DNA of 64,000 nucleotides from UBA2966 sp965242505 (GTDB taxonomy: Bacteria > Pseudomonadota > Alphaproteobacteria > UBA2966), in the NCBI GenBank assembly GCA_965242505.1, contig OZ251449.1, forward strand, positions 1,550,001-1,614,000, written 5' to 3'. Under the pieces are notes generated by a model. The model was not told where the DNA came from and did no database searches. It worked only from the letters and a program-made list of their open reading frames with translations. The position numbers and the translations under genes were made by a program. Positions 49,384 to 56,751 of the stretch are shown piece after piece (position 1 is the first letter of the stretch; every line of letters starts with the position of its first letter).

Positions 49384-49785
49384 TCAGTCCCTCCCGAAGG
49401 CCCCCATGCAGCCGGGGGTTACCGTGATACAAGCAGGTGGTCCGGCGCACCCCCCATGGCCGGCGGTGCCGCCGCCGCCGCAGCCGCTGGCGCTCTTGCC
49501 GCCGCCGGCGACCGAATTGAGCACCTCGTCCCCCACGCCGACGTTCCAGTCGGGCGGGAAGACGAAATGGAAGACCTCGTCCGTGTCCTCCACGATGCTC
49601 ACCTCCGTATCGGGCCGCACCTCGACGTCGTGCTTGGCGAGGGCGGCGGCCGGATCCGCGTCGGCGAGCGAGCGAAGGTCCGGATCCTTGCGGTGCGCGT
49701 CCGCGAAGGACAGGAGCTTGCGCGCGCTGTACTGGACCGCTTCGGACCTCATCGGCACGTGAAGAACCGTCGTCAAGTTGATCAT
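49384..49785 (-). CDS. NHLP-type RiPP precursor peptide
   Basis: A 133-residue precursor. The leader resembles nitrile hydratase alpha-like leader peptides: ADADPAAALAKHDVEVRPDT then EVSIVEDTDEVFHFVFPP, ending in a double-glycine site SVAGG (residues 91-95). The 38-residue core is Gly-rich with four cysteines (102, 113, 119, 126) plus Ser and Thr, and so offers sites for disulfide, thioether or azole formation. ATG 49785 has AAGGA 8 bases upstream. No modifying enzyme or transporter gene adjoins it; an NHLM-type HlyD gene begins at 63323. The family call comes from pattern recognition and has not been searched. Confidence 0.82.
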   Translation of the reverse strand: MINLTTVLHVPMRSEAVQYSARKLLSFADAHRKDPDLRSLADADPAAALAKHDVEVRPDTEVSIVEDTDEVFHFVFPPDWNVGVGDEVLNSVAGGGKSASGCGGGGTAGHGGCAGPPACITVTPGCMGAFGRD

Positions 49786-49854
49786 GTCTTCGTTCCTTCT
49801 TCTCAAAGACCCATGTGACCACGCCCAACGGCTCCTCACGAGGATACTGCCATT

Positions 49855-49915
49855 AAGCGCCGGAAGCGCCGGAAGCGCCGGAAGCGCCGGAAGCGCCGGA
49901 AGCGCCGGAAGCGCC
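49855..49915. repeat. 9-bp tandem repeat upstream of RiPP precursor gene
   Basis: Six perfect copies of AAGCGCCGG (49855-49908) and a partial copy (AAGCGCC), flanked on both sides by ATTA-containing sequence. The array lies 70 bp upstream of the precursor start codon, where its promoter is expected. Being a multiple of three, it makes an open frame (LPA repeats) in line with the gene, but that is unlikely to be translated. Besides this I see no gene in 49786-50070. Confidence 0.9.
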
Positions 49916-50070
49916 ATTATAGCGCTCCGCCATTACCGCGCCCGGCGCGCCCCGTCGTCAACCCCGAGTTGACCCTAATTTCGAGTTCGGGCCATGCCCA
50001 TCCATCCGGGCGTCGCCGCATGTGATAACCTGACGACCGACGCCCGCGCCTCCCCGACGATACGCCCGCC

Positions 50071-50478
50071 ATGAAAAAATCCGCGCTTCACGTCTACGCC
50101 CTCGCCGTTTGCGGCCTGCTGATCGTCCCGCTGCTCGTCTCCGGGGGCATCTCGGTCTACGGCGTCCTCCAGGCGACGTGGCCGAAGCTGACGATGCCCG
50201 CCTACGAATACCAGCGCTACCAGTCCGACGACGCCTACCGGGAATATCTGTCCGAGTGGAGCCGTTTCCCGGGAGACGAGGGCGGGCGGCGGGTCGGCGA
50301 ACCGCCCTCGGACGCGGAAATCGCGGAACGTCGGCGGCAGGCGTTCCGGGAAGCGCTGGAGCGGGAACGGCGCAGCGGCGTGCAGAGCATCATCCGTTGG
50401 GTCATTTTCGGCCTGATCTCCCTCATGCTCTTCCTTCCGCACTGGCGCCTCGCGCGCCGCGAAAGACGGGCGGCGTAA
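50071..50478 (+). CDS. Small two-segment membrane protein, unknown function
   Basis: A 135-residue protein not recognised. Two membrane segments, VYALAVCGLLIVPLLVSGGISVYG and IIRWVIFGLISLMLFL, flank a charged loop of about 75 residues with many Tyr, Arg and Glu (YEYQRYQSDDAYREYLSEW). The C-terminus is basic (RLARRERRAA), so both ends are probably cytosolic and the loop periplasmic. It starts at ATG 50071 without a clear ribosome site, and 36 bases separate it from the next gene. Confidence 0.7.
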   Translation: MKKSALHVYALAVCGLLIVPLLVSGGISVYGVLQATWPKLTMPAYEYQRYQSDDAYREYLSEWSRFPGDEGGRRVGEPPSDAEIAERRRQAFREALERERRSGVQSIIRWVIFGLISLMLFLPHWRLARRERRAA

Positions 50479-50514
50479 GGGACCGGATCGTCCGATACCG
50501 GGCCCCGCTCCCCG

Positions 50515-51606
50515 ATGCCGACGCCGCGAACGCCCGATCCCCCGATGCCGGAGCGCGCCGATCTCAACGTCCTCTGCTGGGAAGGCTACGAGGACCCGGG
50601 CGTCATCGAGCCGTTCACGGAACGGCATGGCTATTCCGTCCGCGCCGAGACGATCGTTTCCGACGCGGATACGGCGGCCCGCGTCGTCGGACCGGAGCGC
50701 TCGTCCTGGGACGTCGTCAATCTGAACAACCCGTTCGCGCGCGAGGCGCTCTATCCGGCGGGCGCGATCCGCGCGCTGCCCCGGGACCGGTTCGCGGACG
50801 AGTACGACCGCCTGCTGCCGCAGTTCGACGATCTCTACCGGTGGACCCGAAGCCGGGACGGAAACGACGTCATCGGCGTCTGCCAGCGCTTCGGCCCGTT
50901 CAACCTCGTGATCGACGAAGGCCGGATCGCGCGGGACACGGCGGAATCGGAAGGGTTCCTGCTGGCGGACGACCCGGCCAACAGGGGACGGTACGGAGTC
51001 CTCGAATACGACGACTTCAACGTCTTCCATATCTGTTTCGCCGCCGGCCTCGACCCCTTCGGCGCGCTCTCGGCGGAGCAACTGGACGCCTTCGAGGCCA
51101 AGGCCCGGCAATGGTTCACGGGCGCGGCGGCGGTCACCGCCGACCACATCGAGATGAACAAGGCGCTGGTCGACGGAACCATCGGGTTCTACCTGTCCGG
51201 CGGCACGTACACGGCTTCCCCCGCCCGCCGGGACGGCCAGCGCCGCATCCGCGCCGTCACCCCGCGCTCGGGGCCGGTCGACGGCAAGGGCGCCATCGTG
51301 TTCCTGGAGGTGACGTCGGTCGTCGACCACGGCGGCGACGCGGCGCCCGCGCTGGCGTTCCTGGAACACGTCCTCACGCCCGAGATCGCGTCGGCGGTGG
51401 CCTTCGCGCGCGGGTCCTGCAACCCGGTCGCGCAGATGGGCGACGCCCGCGTCTTCGAGCGGTTCACCGCCGACCAGCTCGACATCCTCCAGTGGGAGAG
51501 CCTCGAGGAAGACGTCGCGCGCTGCGCGCCGTACCGGATCCCCCCCGACCACGGCGAGCTGTTGCGCCGCCTCCGCGCGGCGAAGGGCGCGCGGAGGCGG
51601 CCGTGA
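50515..51606 (+). CDS. PotD-like solute-binding protein without signal peptide
   Basis: A 363-residue periplasmic-binding-protein fold. LNVLCWEGYEDPGVIEPFTERHG is the start of the spermidine/putrescine-binding family, and WDVVNLNNPF, GTIGFYLSGGTYTASP and EHVLTPEIASAVA follow. Unlike true PotD there is no signal peptide: the fold begins within about 15 residues of either start (ATG 50515 or 50545). No ABC permease or ATPase is nearby. It could be a cytosolic sensor or binding protein, or its upstream part may be lost. Confidence 0.8.
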   Translation: MPTPRTPDPPMPERADLNVLCWEGYEDPGVIEPFTERHGYSVRAETIVSDADTAARVVGPERSSWDVVNLNNPFAREALYPAGAIRALPRDRFADEYDRLLPQFDDLYRWTRSRDGNDVIGVCQRFGPFNLVIDEGRIARDTAESEGFLLADDPANRGRYGVLEYDDFNVFHICFAAGLDPFGALSAEQLDAFEAKARQWFTGAAAVTADHIEMNKALVDGTIGFYLSGGTYTASPARRDGQRRIRAVTPRSGPVDGKGAIVFLEVTSVVDHGGDAAPALAFLEHVLTPEIASAVAFARGSCNPVAQMGDARVFERFTADQLDILQWESLEEDVARCAPYRIPPDHGELLRRLRAAKGARRRP

Positions 51607-51766
51607 TGAAGATGAGGTGTCCTGGTTCAGATACATGCGAGACACGGCCCATCGGGTCGGTCGGTATTCGTCCAGCCAGGTTCGTTCTTCGGGGTAAAGC
51701 GTCAGCATTGCCCTACACCTCGACGTCGTAGCCCAGCTCGGTCTTCGTGACGTCGATCTTTGCCAT
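51607..51766 (-). pseudogene. Gene remnants of a lost island (two N-terminal stubs)
   Basis: Two start-codon stubs follow the AlbA_2 ATPase gene on the minus strand. The first, ATG 51766, overlaps that gene's stop (TAATG) and encodes 17 residues beginning MAKIDVTKTEL, then TAG at 51713; this resembles the N-terminus of site-specific DNA methyltransferases. The second, ATG 51708, begins MLTLYPEERTWLDEYR, like nucleotidyltransferase N-termini, and loses that character near 51660. Both suggest that a longer operon was cut by deletion at about 51610-51660. Family names here are from memory and uncertain. Confidence 0.5.
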
Positions 51767-53337
51767 TACCGGGCGCCTCCGATTCGTTTCAGGTACTCGC
51801 GTCCCGCCGACGTCAGGCGGTATCGCTGCTTGCTGCTGCGCGGCTTGTCCGGGATGGTCATTTCGATCAGACCGGCCCGAAGGGCGGGGAGCAGATATGC
51901 TCTGCGGAAATGGTCCTCATGTTTCAGACCAAGGGCTTCCTGGATATCCAATCTGGCCATTTCACCTGACAGCACCTTCAGCAGCCGCGCTTCTGGAGTG
52001 ACTTCCCCGGCGACTTGCTCGGTGACTTCCGGGGCGACTTCCGGGGCGACTTCCGGGGTAACTTCCGGGGTGACTTCCCCGGTGACTTCCCCGGTGACTT
52101 CCCCGGTGACTTCCCCGGCGACTTCCCCGGTGACATCCGGGGTGACTTCCGGGGCGACTTCCGGGGTGACTTGCTCGGTGACCCGACCATCCCCCGACGC
52201 CTCACGCACTTCCGGATTCGGACGGAAGGTGACGGTGACGAAGCGGTCGGCCCCGAACTCCGGCTCCGGGCAATCCACGGCCTTCGCGCCATCCCGGATG
52301 CGGCGGACCCCCGTGCCCGCCTTCTCGATGAAGTCGATGCGGTGGAGCAGGTCGGCGACGAGCGGGTTCCGGCGGATGCTCATGCGCCCGAGATCGGCCA
52401 GGGTCACGCCCTTGGGCAGGCTGCCGGGGCTGATCACCTCGATCCGGTCCGTGTAGATCTCGACGAAGACGTTGGCGCCGTCGAAGAACCAGTCCCGGTG
52501 CATGACCGCGTTGGTGATCGCCTCGCGCATGGCCTCCATCGGGTACTCCGGGACGTTCTGCCGCCGCAAGCCCTCGATGCGGTACGCGGTGCGGGTGTTG
52601 CGCTCGATGAAGCGCATGGCGTCCTCGACGTCGGCCACGATGCCACCGTCGAAATCCTTGCGGTCCAGGATATGCACCTTGTCCGTCCCCCTTCCCAACA
52701 GGCAGGTGATGTACGCCTCCGGGAAGAAACTGCGCGCGTTCCTGGCGAAGAAGAGCACCCCCGCGTTGCGGAAGAGTAGCTTGTTGCCGGCCCGTTCGGC
52801 GGCCTCGATGTTGACCAGCACGTCCTCGACCGGCGGATTTCCAGTGATGCCGGACAGGGCGATCCAGGCGTCGAACTTCTCGCGGTCGAAATCCTCCGGG
52901 TAGCTGAAGCGGGGGCAGGGCGAGAGATCGAACCGGATGCCGCCCTCGGTGCGGAAGAAGTCGCGGATTTCGTCACGGCTCATCTTCTGGGTCACCGCGC
53001 CCTGACGCCAGAAGAAGCCCTCGCTGCACTGCACCGGCTTGGCGTCGCTTTCCCGGACGTGGACCGCGAGCACCCCATCCACCGGCTCGACCAGAACCTT
53101 CACCGCCGGATCGCAATTGCGGGCAACGTCCTGAACGCGGGCGCGCAGGGCGTTGGTGTCCTTGATCCCGACCACGCTGCCGCCGTCGCGCACGCCGAGG
53201 AGGATCTTCCCGCCGATGGTGTTGGCCAGGGCGACGAGCTCCCGCGCGAACGACGAGGACAGGCTCTCCTTGAACTCCAGCGTGGTGCCCTCGCCCTGCT
53301 GGATGAGGATTTCGAGGTCCGATGCGGCGATTGCCAT
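51766..53337 (-). CDS. AlbA_2 (Schlafen-like) ATP-binding protein with repeat linker
   Basis: A 523-residue protein. An AlbA_2 domain (residues about 1-125: EGTTLEFKESLSSSFARELVALANTIGGKILLGV) is followed by a helical part and a GHKL/HATPase_c_4-like domain (AMREAITNAVMHRDW, GTGVRRIRDG). A linker of about 15 four-residue units (EVTP/EVTG/EVAP type, about residues 383-445) separates it from a C-terminal winged-helix domain (EALGLKHEDHFRRAYLLPALRAGLIEMT). Such proteins act as regulators or defence components. ATG 53337 is preferred over TTG 53343. It follows an EXK-containing gene with a 2-base gap. Confidence 0.88.
   Translation of the reverse strand: MAIAASDLEILIQQGEGTTLEFKESLSSSFARELVALANTIGGKILLGVRDGGSVVGIKDTNALRARVQDVARNCDPAVKVLVEPVDGVLAVHVRESDAKPVQCSEGFFWRQGAVTQKMSRDEIRDFFRTEGGIRFDLSPCPRFSYPEDFDREKFDAWIALSGITGNPPVEDVLVNIEAAERAGNKLLFRNAGVLFFARNARSFFPEAYITCLLGRGTDKVHILDRKDFDGGIVADVEDAMRFIERNTRTAYRIEGLRRQNVPEYPMEAMREAITNAVMHRDWFFDGANVFVEIYTDRIEVISPGSLPKGVTLADLGRMSIRRNPLVADLLHRIDFIEKAGTGVRRIRDGAKAVDCPEPEFGADRFVTVTFRPNPEVREASGDGRVTEQVTPEVAPEVTPDVTGEVAGEVTGEVTGEVTGEVTPEVTPEVAPEVAPEVTEQVAGEVTPEARLLKVLSGEMARLDIQEALGLKHEDHFRRAYLLPALRAGLIEMTIPDKPRSSKQRYRLTSAGREYLKRIGGAR
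51997..52187 (-). repeat. In-frame 12-bp tandem repeat inside AlbA_2 gene
   Basis: About fifteen units of 12 bp, variants of GACTTCCCCGGT and GACTTCCGGGGC on the + strand, each coding four residues (GEVT, PEVT, PEVA, EQVA). Copy-number change would lengthen or shorten the linker without a frameshift. Confidence 0.93.
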
Positions 53338-53339
53338 CG

Positions 53340-53831
53340 TCAACCGAGCTCCGCCACGTCAAGCCAGTAGTTCGCGCCTCGCTCCCGAGCCCACTCGAAC
53401 TGCGTCCGGGAAAGTCCTACGGGACGATCCTGGAGGCTGCCCTTCACCGCCTTCATTTCGCACCAGCTACACGGCTGACCATCCGCAATTTCGAACAGGT
53501 CGAAGCCGTCGGTTTTCTCTTGGTCCAGCGCCCAATCCGCCAGGACGCGACGAACCCCCACACGGTCGACTTTCTGGCGCGTTCGCGAGAGGCGCGTTTT
53601 CCTTCCTCTCTCCTCGGTGAGCACGGCCTCGAGAGCATGGACCGAACGCCAGAAGCCGTGTTCCACGGTTCCGGGCCGTTCCGACGGGAGGATCGATACG
53701 CGCCTGCGGAAGGCGGCGTCGACCAGCGTCTCGGCGCCTCGTTTTCGCGCGTTCTCTTCGATCGCGCGCAGCTTCTCCGGGTCGTCGCAGGAGGCGACGA
53801 AGGCGAGCATCCCGGACTCGTCAAGCTTCAT
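53340..53831 (-). CDS. Unknown protein with C-terminal EXK (DUF3883-like) domain
   Basis: A 163-residue protein starting at ATG 53831 (MKLDESGMLAFVASCDDPEKL). The first 90 residues form a helical domain with RAIEENARKRGAETLVDAAFRRR. The C-terminal part reads GFDLFEIADGQPCSWCEMKAVKG and then VGLSRTQFEWARERGANYWLDV, the D...EXK layout and tail of DUF3883/restriction-endonuclease-fold domains. It is directly upstream of the AlbA_2 ATPase gene in the same operon, so the pair may be the remains of a defence or restriction module. The call is tentative. Confidence 0.68.
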   Translation of the reverse strand: MKLDESGMLAFVASCDDPEKLRAIEENARKRGAETLVDAAFRRRVSILPSERPGTVEHGFWRSVHALEAVLTEERGRKTRLSRTRQKVDRVGVRRVLADWALDQEKTDGFDLFEIADGQPCSWCEMKAVKGSLQDRPVGLSRTQFEWARERGANYWLDVAELG

Positions 53832-53927
53832 GTGATCGGTCCCTATCCTGCCTGATGCGCTGCAATCGGCAGGCTCGTCATGATCGACAGGGCGGCCAGT
53901 CCGCTCCGGATCATTGTACACCGCAAC

Positions 53928-54110
53928 GCAGCCCGCATTTCTCGTACCGGCAGGGATCGAGGGTTTCGCGGCGTTGCGGGACCGCGGTCCACCCCCCTCC
54001 CGACCTCCCCCCTGTCCAGGGGGAGGAGCGTCAACGGCTCCCTCCCTCCGTCCCCCTTCTTCTCCCTTCCCCTGGCAGGGGGAGGGTCGGGGTGGGGGTC
54101 GCGCCAAGGG
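53928..54110 (-). repeat. Composite GC-rich repeat element, locus 11 (inverted, with C module)
   Basis: C (53928-53985, GCCCGCATTTCTCGTACCGG then GCAGGGATCGAGGG), B (53988-54030) and A (about 54058-54104). The L module is weak or lost. It lies between divergent genes, 96 bases before the crotonase start. I see no gene in 53832-54205. Confidence 0.85.
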
Positions 54111-54205
54111 TGGCCCGGTCGGCGTCCCGAAGGACTTGACCCGGTCCGATCGCCCCGGTACGGGAAGTCCGCTCCGCCCGCGCCGGGCGACGGAAAGGAC
54201 GAGGC

Positions 54206-54994
54206 ATGGCACTGATCATCAACCGCGAACAGACGGGCTACGAGGTCGAGGACCACATCGCGCGCATCACGCTGAAGCGGCCCGAGAAGGCGAACGCGCT
54301 CACCCGCCAGATGCGCAAGGAAATCCAGAACGCGCTGTTCGACGTCAAGACCAACCCGGATGTCTGGCTCGCGATCATCGATGCCGAAGGCAAGATCTTC
54401 TGCGCCGGAAAGGACCTCCTCGAGCAGGTCGATCCCGACGCCGACGACGGCGCCGTCTATTCCAACGACGAGCTCTTCGTGTACATGCGGACGGTCTACA
54501 AGCCGATCATCGTGGCGCTTCAGGGCGCCTGCATGGCCCAGGGCGCGGGCTTCGCGCTGAGCTCCGACATCGTGCTGATGACCGAGAACGCCAGTATCGG
54601 CTGGCCCCAGGTCAAACGCGGCATCTCGTCGGTGTCGGGTCCGACGCAGGGGGCCCACGCGATGGTCTGGCCGACGGCCATGGGCTACCTGCTGCGCGGC
54701 AAGCAGATCTCGCCGGAGGAAGCCTGGCGCCTCGGTCTCTGCAACGAGGTCGTCAAGGGCGGCAAGGACGAGCTCATGGAGGCGGCCGAGCGCTGGGCGG
54801 GCGAGATCCTCGCGAACGCGCCGCTCGCCGTGCAGGGCCTGAAGGAAGCCGCCCGCCGGTGCCTCGAACTCCCCCTGGAAGCGCGCCTGCGGCTCGCCCG
54901 CCAGATCGCCGACCGGGTCCTGGAGAGCGAGGACTCCAGGGAAGGCATCCTCGCCTTCAGGGAGAAGCGCGATCCCGTCTGGCGGGGCAGGTAG
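54206..54994 (+). CDS. Crotonase-family protein (enoyl-CoA hydratase/isomerase-like)
   Basis: A 262-residue acyl-CoA-binding enzyme. The oxyanion-hole segments are IFCAGKDLLEQ and QGACMAQGAGFALSSDI; a C-terminal helix with ILAFREKRDPVW completes the fold. The two glutamates of classical enoyl-CoA hydratase are not at their usual places (AQGAGFAL and IGWPQVKRG lack them), so it may be an isomerase, hydrolase or another crotonase. AAAGGACGAGGC precedes ATG 54206. A CoA transferase gene follows 25 bases later. Confidence 0.88.
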   Translation: MALIINREQTGYEVEDHIARITLKRPEKANALTRQMRKEIQNALFDVKTNPDVWLAIIDAEGKIFCAGKDLLEQVDPDADDGAVYSNDELFVYMRTVYKPIIVALQGACMAQGAGFALSSDIVLMTENASIGWPQVKRGISSVSGPTQGAHAMVWPTAMGYLLRGKQISPEEAWRLGLCNEVVKGGKDELMEAAERWAGEILANAPLAVQGLKEAARRCLELPLEARLRLARQIADRVLESEDSREGILAFREKRDPVWRGR

Positions 54995-55019
54995 CGCCGC
55001 CGCCGCGCCGCGGGGAGGC

Positions 55020-56258
55020 ATGACCGCCGCGGCGGAGGACCCGGACGATCGGCCGCCCCTCGCCGGGTTCCGGGTCGTCGACCTGACGCAGGTCATCGCG
55101 GGGCCTTACGCGACGCTGATGCTCGCCGATCTCGGCGCCGAGGTCCTCAAGATCGAGCCGCCCGGACGCGGCGACGACCTGCGGTCCGTGGGGCGTTATC
55201 CCGGCCGCGAGGACCACGAGGACTACTTTTACGCCAACAACCGCTCGAAGAAGAGCATCGCCCTCGATCTCAAGGACCCCGGCGACCGCGCCATCGGGCG
55301 GGACCTCGCGAAGGTCGCCGACGTCGTCGTGGAGAACTTTTCCCCGGGAACGGCCCGCCGCCTCGGCATGGGCTGGGAAGACCTGCGGCCGCTCAACCCC
55401 GGCCTGGTCTATTGTAGTCTGGCGGGCTTCGGCCAGACCGGGCCGTCGCGGGACCGCTACGCCCTCGATCCCATGATCCAGGCGATCACCGGCCTGATGA
55501 CGGTCAACGGCGAACCCGACGCCCCGCCGACGATGGTGGGCGCGCCGCTCTGCGACGTCATGGCCGGCATGTTCTCGGCCTACGCCATCGTCGGCGCCCT
55601 CCATGCCGTGAGGCGCGGCGGCAAGGGGCGATACATCGACGTCTCCATGCAGGACGCGACGCTCGCGGCGCTGGGCCCCCGCATGGGCGAGCCCTTGCAG
55701 GCCGGGCGCAACCCCGGCCGCCACGGCAACCAGAACCCCATGCGCGTCCCCGCCAACACCTACAGGACCAGAGACGGCGTCCACCTCTCGCTGATCGTCC
55801 AGAACGACCGCCACTGGCCCCGTTTCTGCCGGGCCATGGGCCTCGACGACCTCGTGGACGATCCGCGGTGGGCCGCCAGCGCGGACCGCGCCGCCGCGCG
55901 GGAGTTCCTCGACGAGCGAACCGCCGGGCGCGTCGCGGAGCTCACCTACGACGAGTGCGTCGAGGCCCTGGAAGCGGAACGGCTGCCCTACGCCCACGTG
56001 AACACCTATCTCGAAGCGCTGGCGGATGAGCAGGTCGTCTTTCGCGGCCTGGTCCGCGCGCTGGACCACCCGGCGTCCGGCGAAGTCCGGGTCGTGGGTC
56101 CGCCCTGGCTCATGTCGGGCGCCCAGGCCGGGATGACGCCGCCGCCCCTGCTCGACCAGCACGCCGAGGAGGCGCTGCGGGACTGGCTGGGCTGGGACCG
56201 GGAGGCCATCGCCCGGCGCGCGGCCCGTTCGGCGTCCGACCGGAAGGCGCCGCCGTAG
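55020..56258 (+). CDS. CaiB/BaiF family III CoA transferase
   Basis: A 412-residue enzyme that moves CoA between carboxylic acids. Family landmarks are VVDLTQVIAGPYATLMLADLGAEVLKIE, NRSKKSIALDLKDP, ADVVVENFSPGTARRLG and the catalytic aspartate in GAPLCDVMAGMFSAYAI. It starts at ATG 55020 with GGGGAGGC upstream and is probably in one operon with the crotonase. Substrates are not evident; the pair would suit breakdown of an organic acid through its CoA ester. Confidence 0.93.
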   Translation: MTAAAEDPDDRPPLAGFRVVDLTQVIAGPYATLMLADLGAEVLKIEPPGRGDDLRSVGRYPGREDHEDYFYANNRSKKSIALDLKDPGDRAIGRDLAKVADVVVENFSPGTARRLGMGWEDLRPLNPGLVYCSLAGFGQTGPSRDRYALDPMIQAITGLMTVNGEPDAPPTMVGAPLCDVMAGMFSAYAIVGALHAVRRGGKGRYIDVSMQDATLAALGPRMGEPLQAGRNPGRHGNQNPMRVPANTYRTRDGVHLSLIVQNDRHWPRFCRAMGLDDLVDDPRWAASADRAAAREFLDERTAGRVAELTYDECVEALEAERLPYAHVNTYLEALADEQVVFRGLVRALDHPASGEVRVVGPPWLMSGAQAGMTPPPLLDQHAEEALRDWLGWDREAIARRAARSASDRKAPP

Positions 56259-56291
56259 AAGAGGCGCGTTCCCCCTCCCCGGCCTCGGGCC

Positions 56292-56735
56292 TCACGGCCG
56301 GTTCGCGCGCTCCCGGACGATCATGACCGACGTCGGCGCGTGCCTGACGACCCGCGCGGCGTTCGGCCCGAGCAGATAATCCCGGAACTCCGGCCGGTGC
56401 GACGCCATGACGATCAGGTCGGCGCCGATCCTCTCCGCCGTTTCGAGAATCCGTTCGTAGACCGCGCCGCTGGCGACGATCGTCCGCGCCGCGACGCCCT
56501 CGGGAACGTTCCCGGCGACGAAGGCCGCCATGTCGGCGTTCGCCTTCTCCAGCGCCTTCTCCTCGAAGCCGTCGGGAAAGAACCCGGCGACCCAGGCCGA
56601 GCCCATGCCGGGCGCGACGGTCATCACGTGCAGCCTCGAGTCGGACGACCGACGGAGTTCCAGGGCCGCGGGCAACGCCTCGCGCCACGAGGACTCGTCG
56701 CCGAGATCGATGGGAAGCAGGATGTCGTCGTACAT
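56292..56735 (-). CDS. Universal stress protein UspA family
   Basis: A 147-residue Usp-fold protein: YDDILLPIDLGDESSWREAL at the start, ADLIVMASHRPEFRDYLLGPNAARVVRHAPTSVMIV at the end, where the Gly/Ser-rich ATP site is only partly kept. GGAGG precedes ATG 56735. It lies 16 bases after the TRAP permease gene; small Usp proteins in this position are known to bind ATP and may tune the transporter. Confidence 0.93.
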   Translation of the reverse strand: MYDDILLPIDLGDESSWREALPAALELRRSSDSRLHVMTVAPGMGSAWVAGFFPDGFEEKALEKANADMAAFVAGNVPEGVAARTIVASGAVYERILETAERIGADLIVMASHRPEFRDYLLGPNAARVVRHAPTSVMIVRERANRP

Positions 56736-56751
56736 CGCGAGCCTCCTCCTG

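Noticed and set aside
49786..49917. N-terminal extension of the RiPP precursor (MALPALPALPA frame)
   Set aside because: The extension is only the in-frame reading of the 9-bp repeat and lacks a ribosome site. ATG 49785 has one and yields a normal NHLP leader.
49975..51708. 577-codon minus-strand frame opposite the PotD-like gene
   Set aside because: Only the first 16 residues look like a real protein start; the rest is an antisense reading of the PotD-like gene and the small membrane protein.
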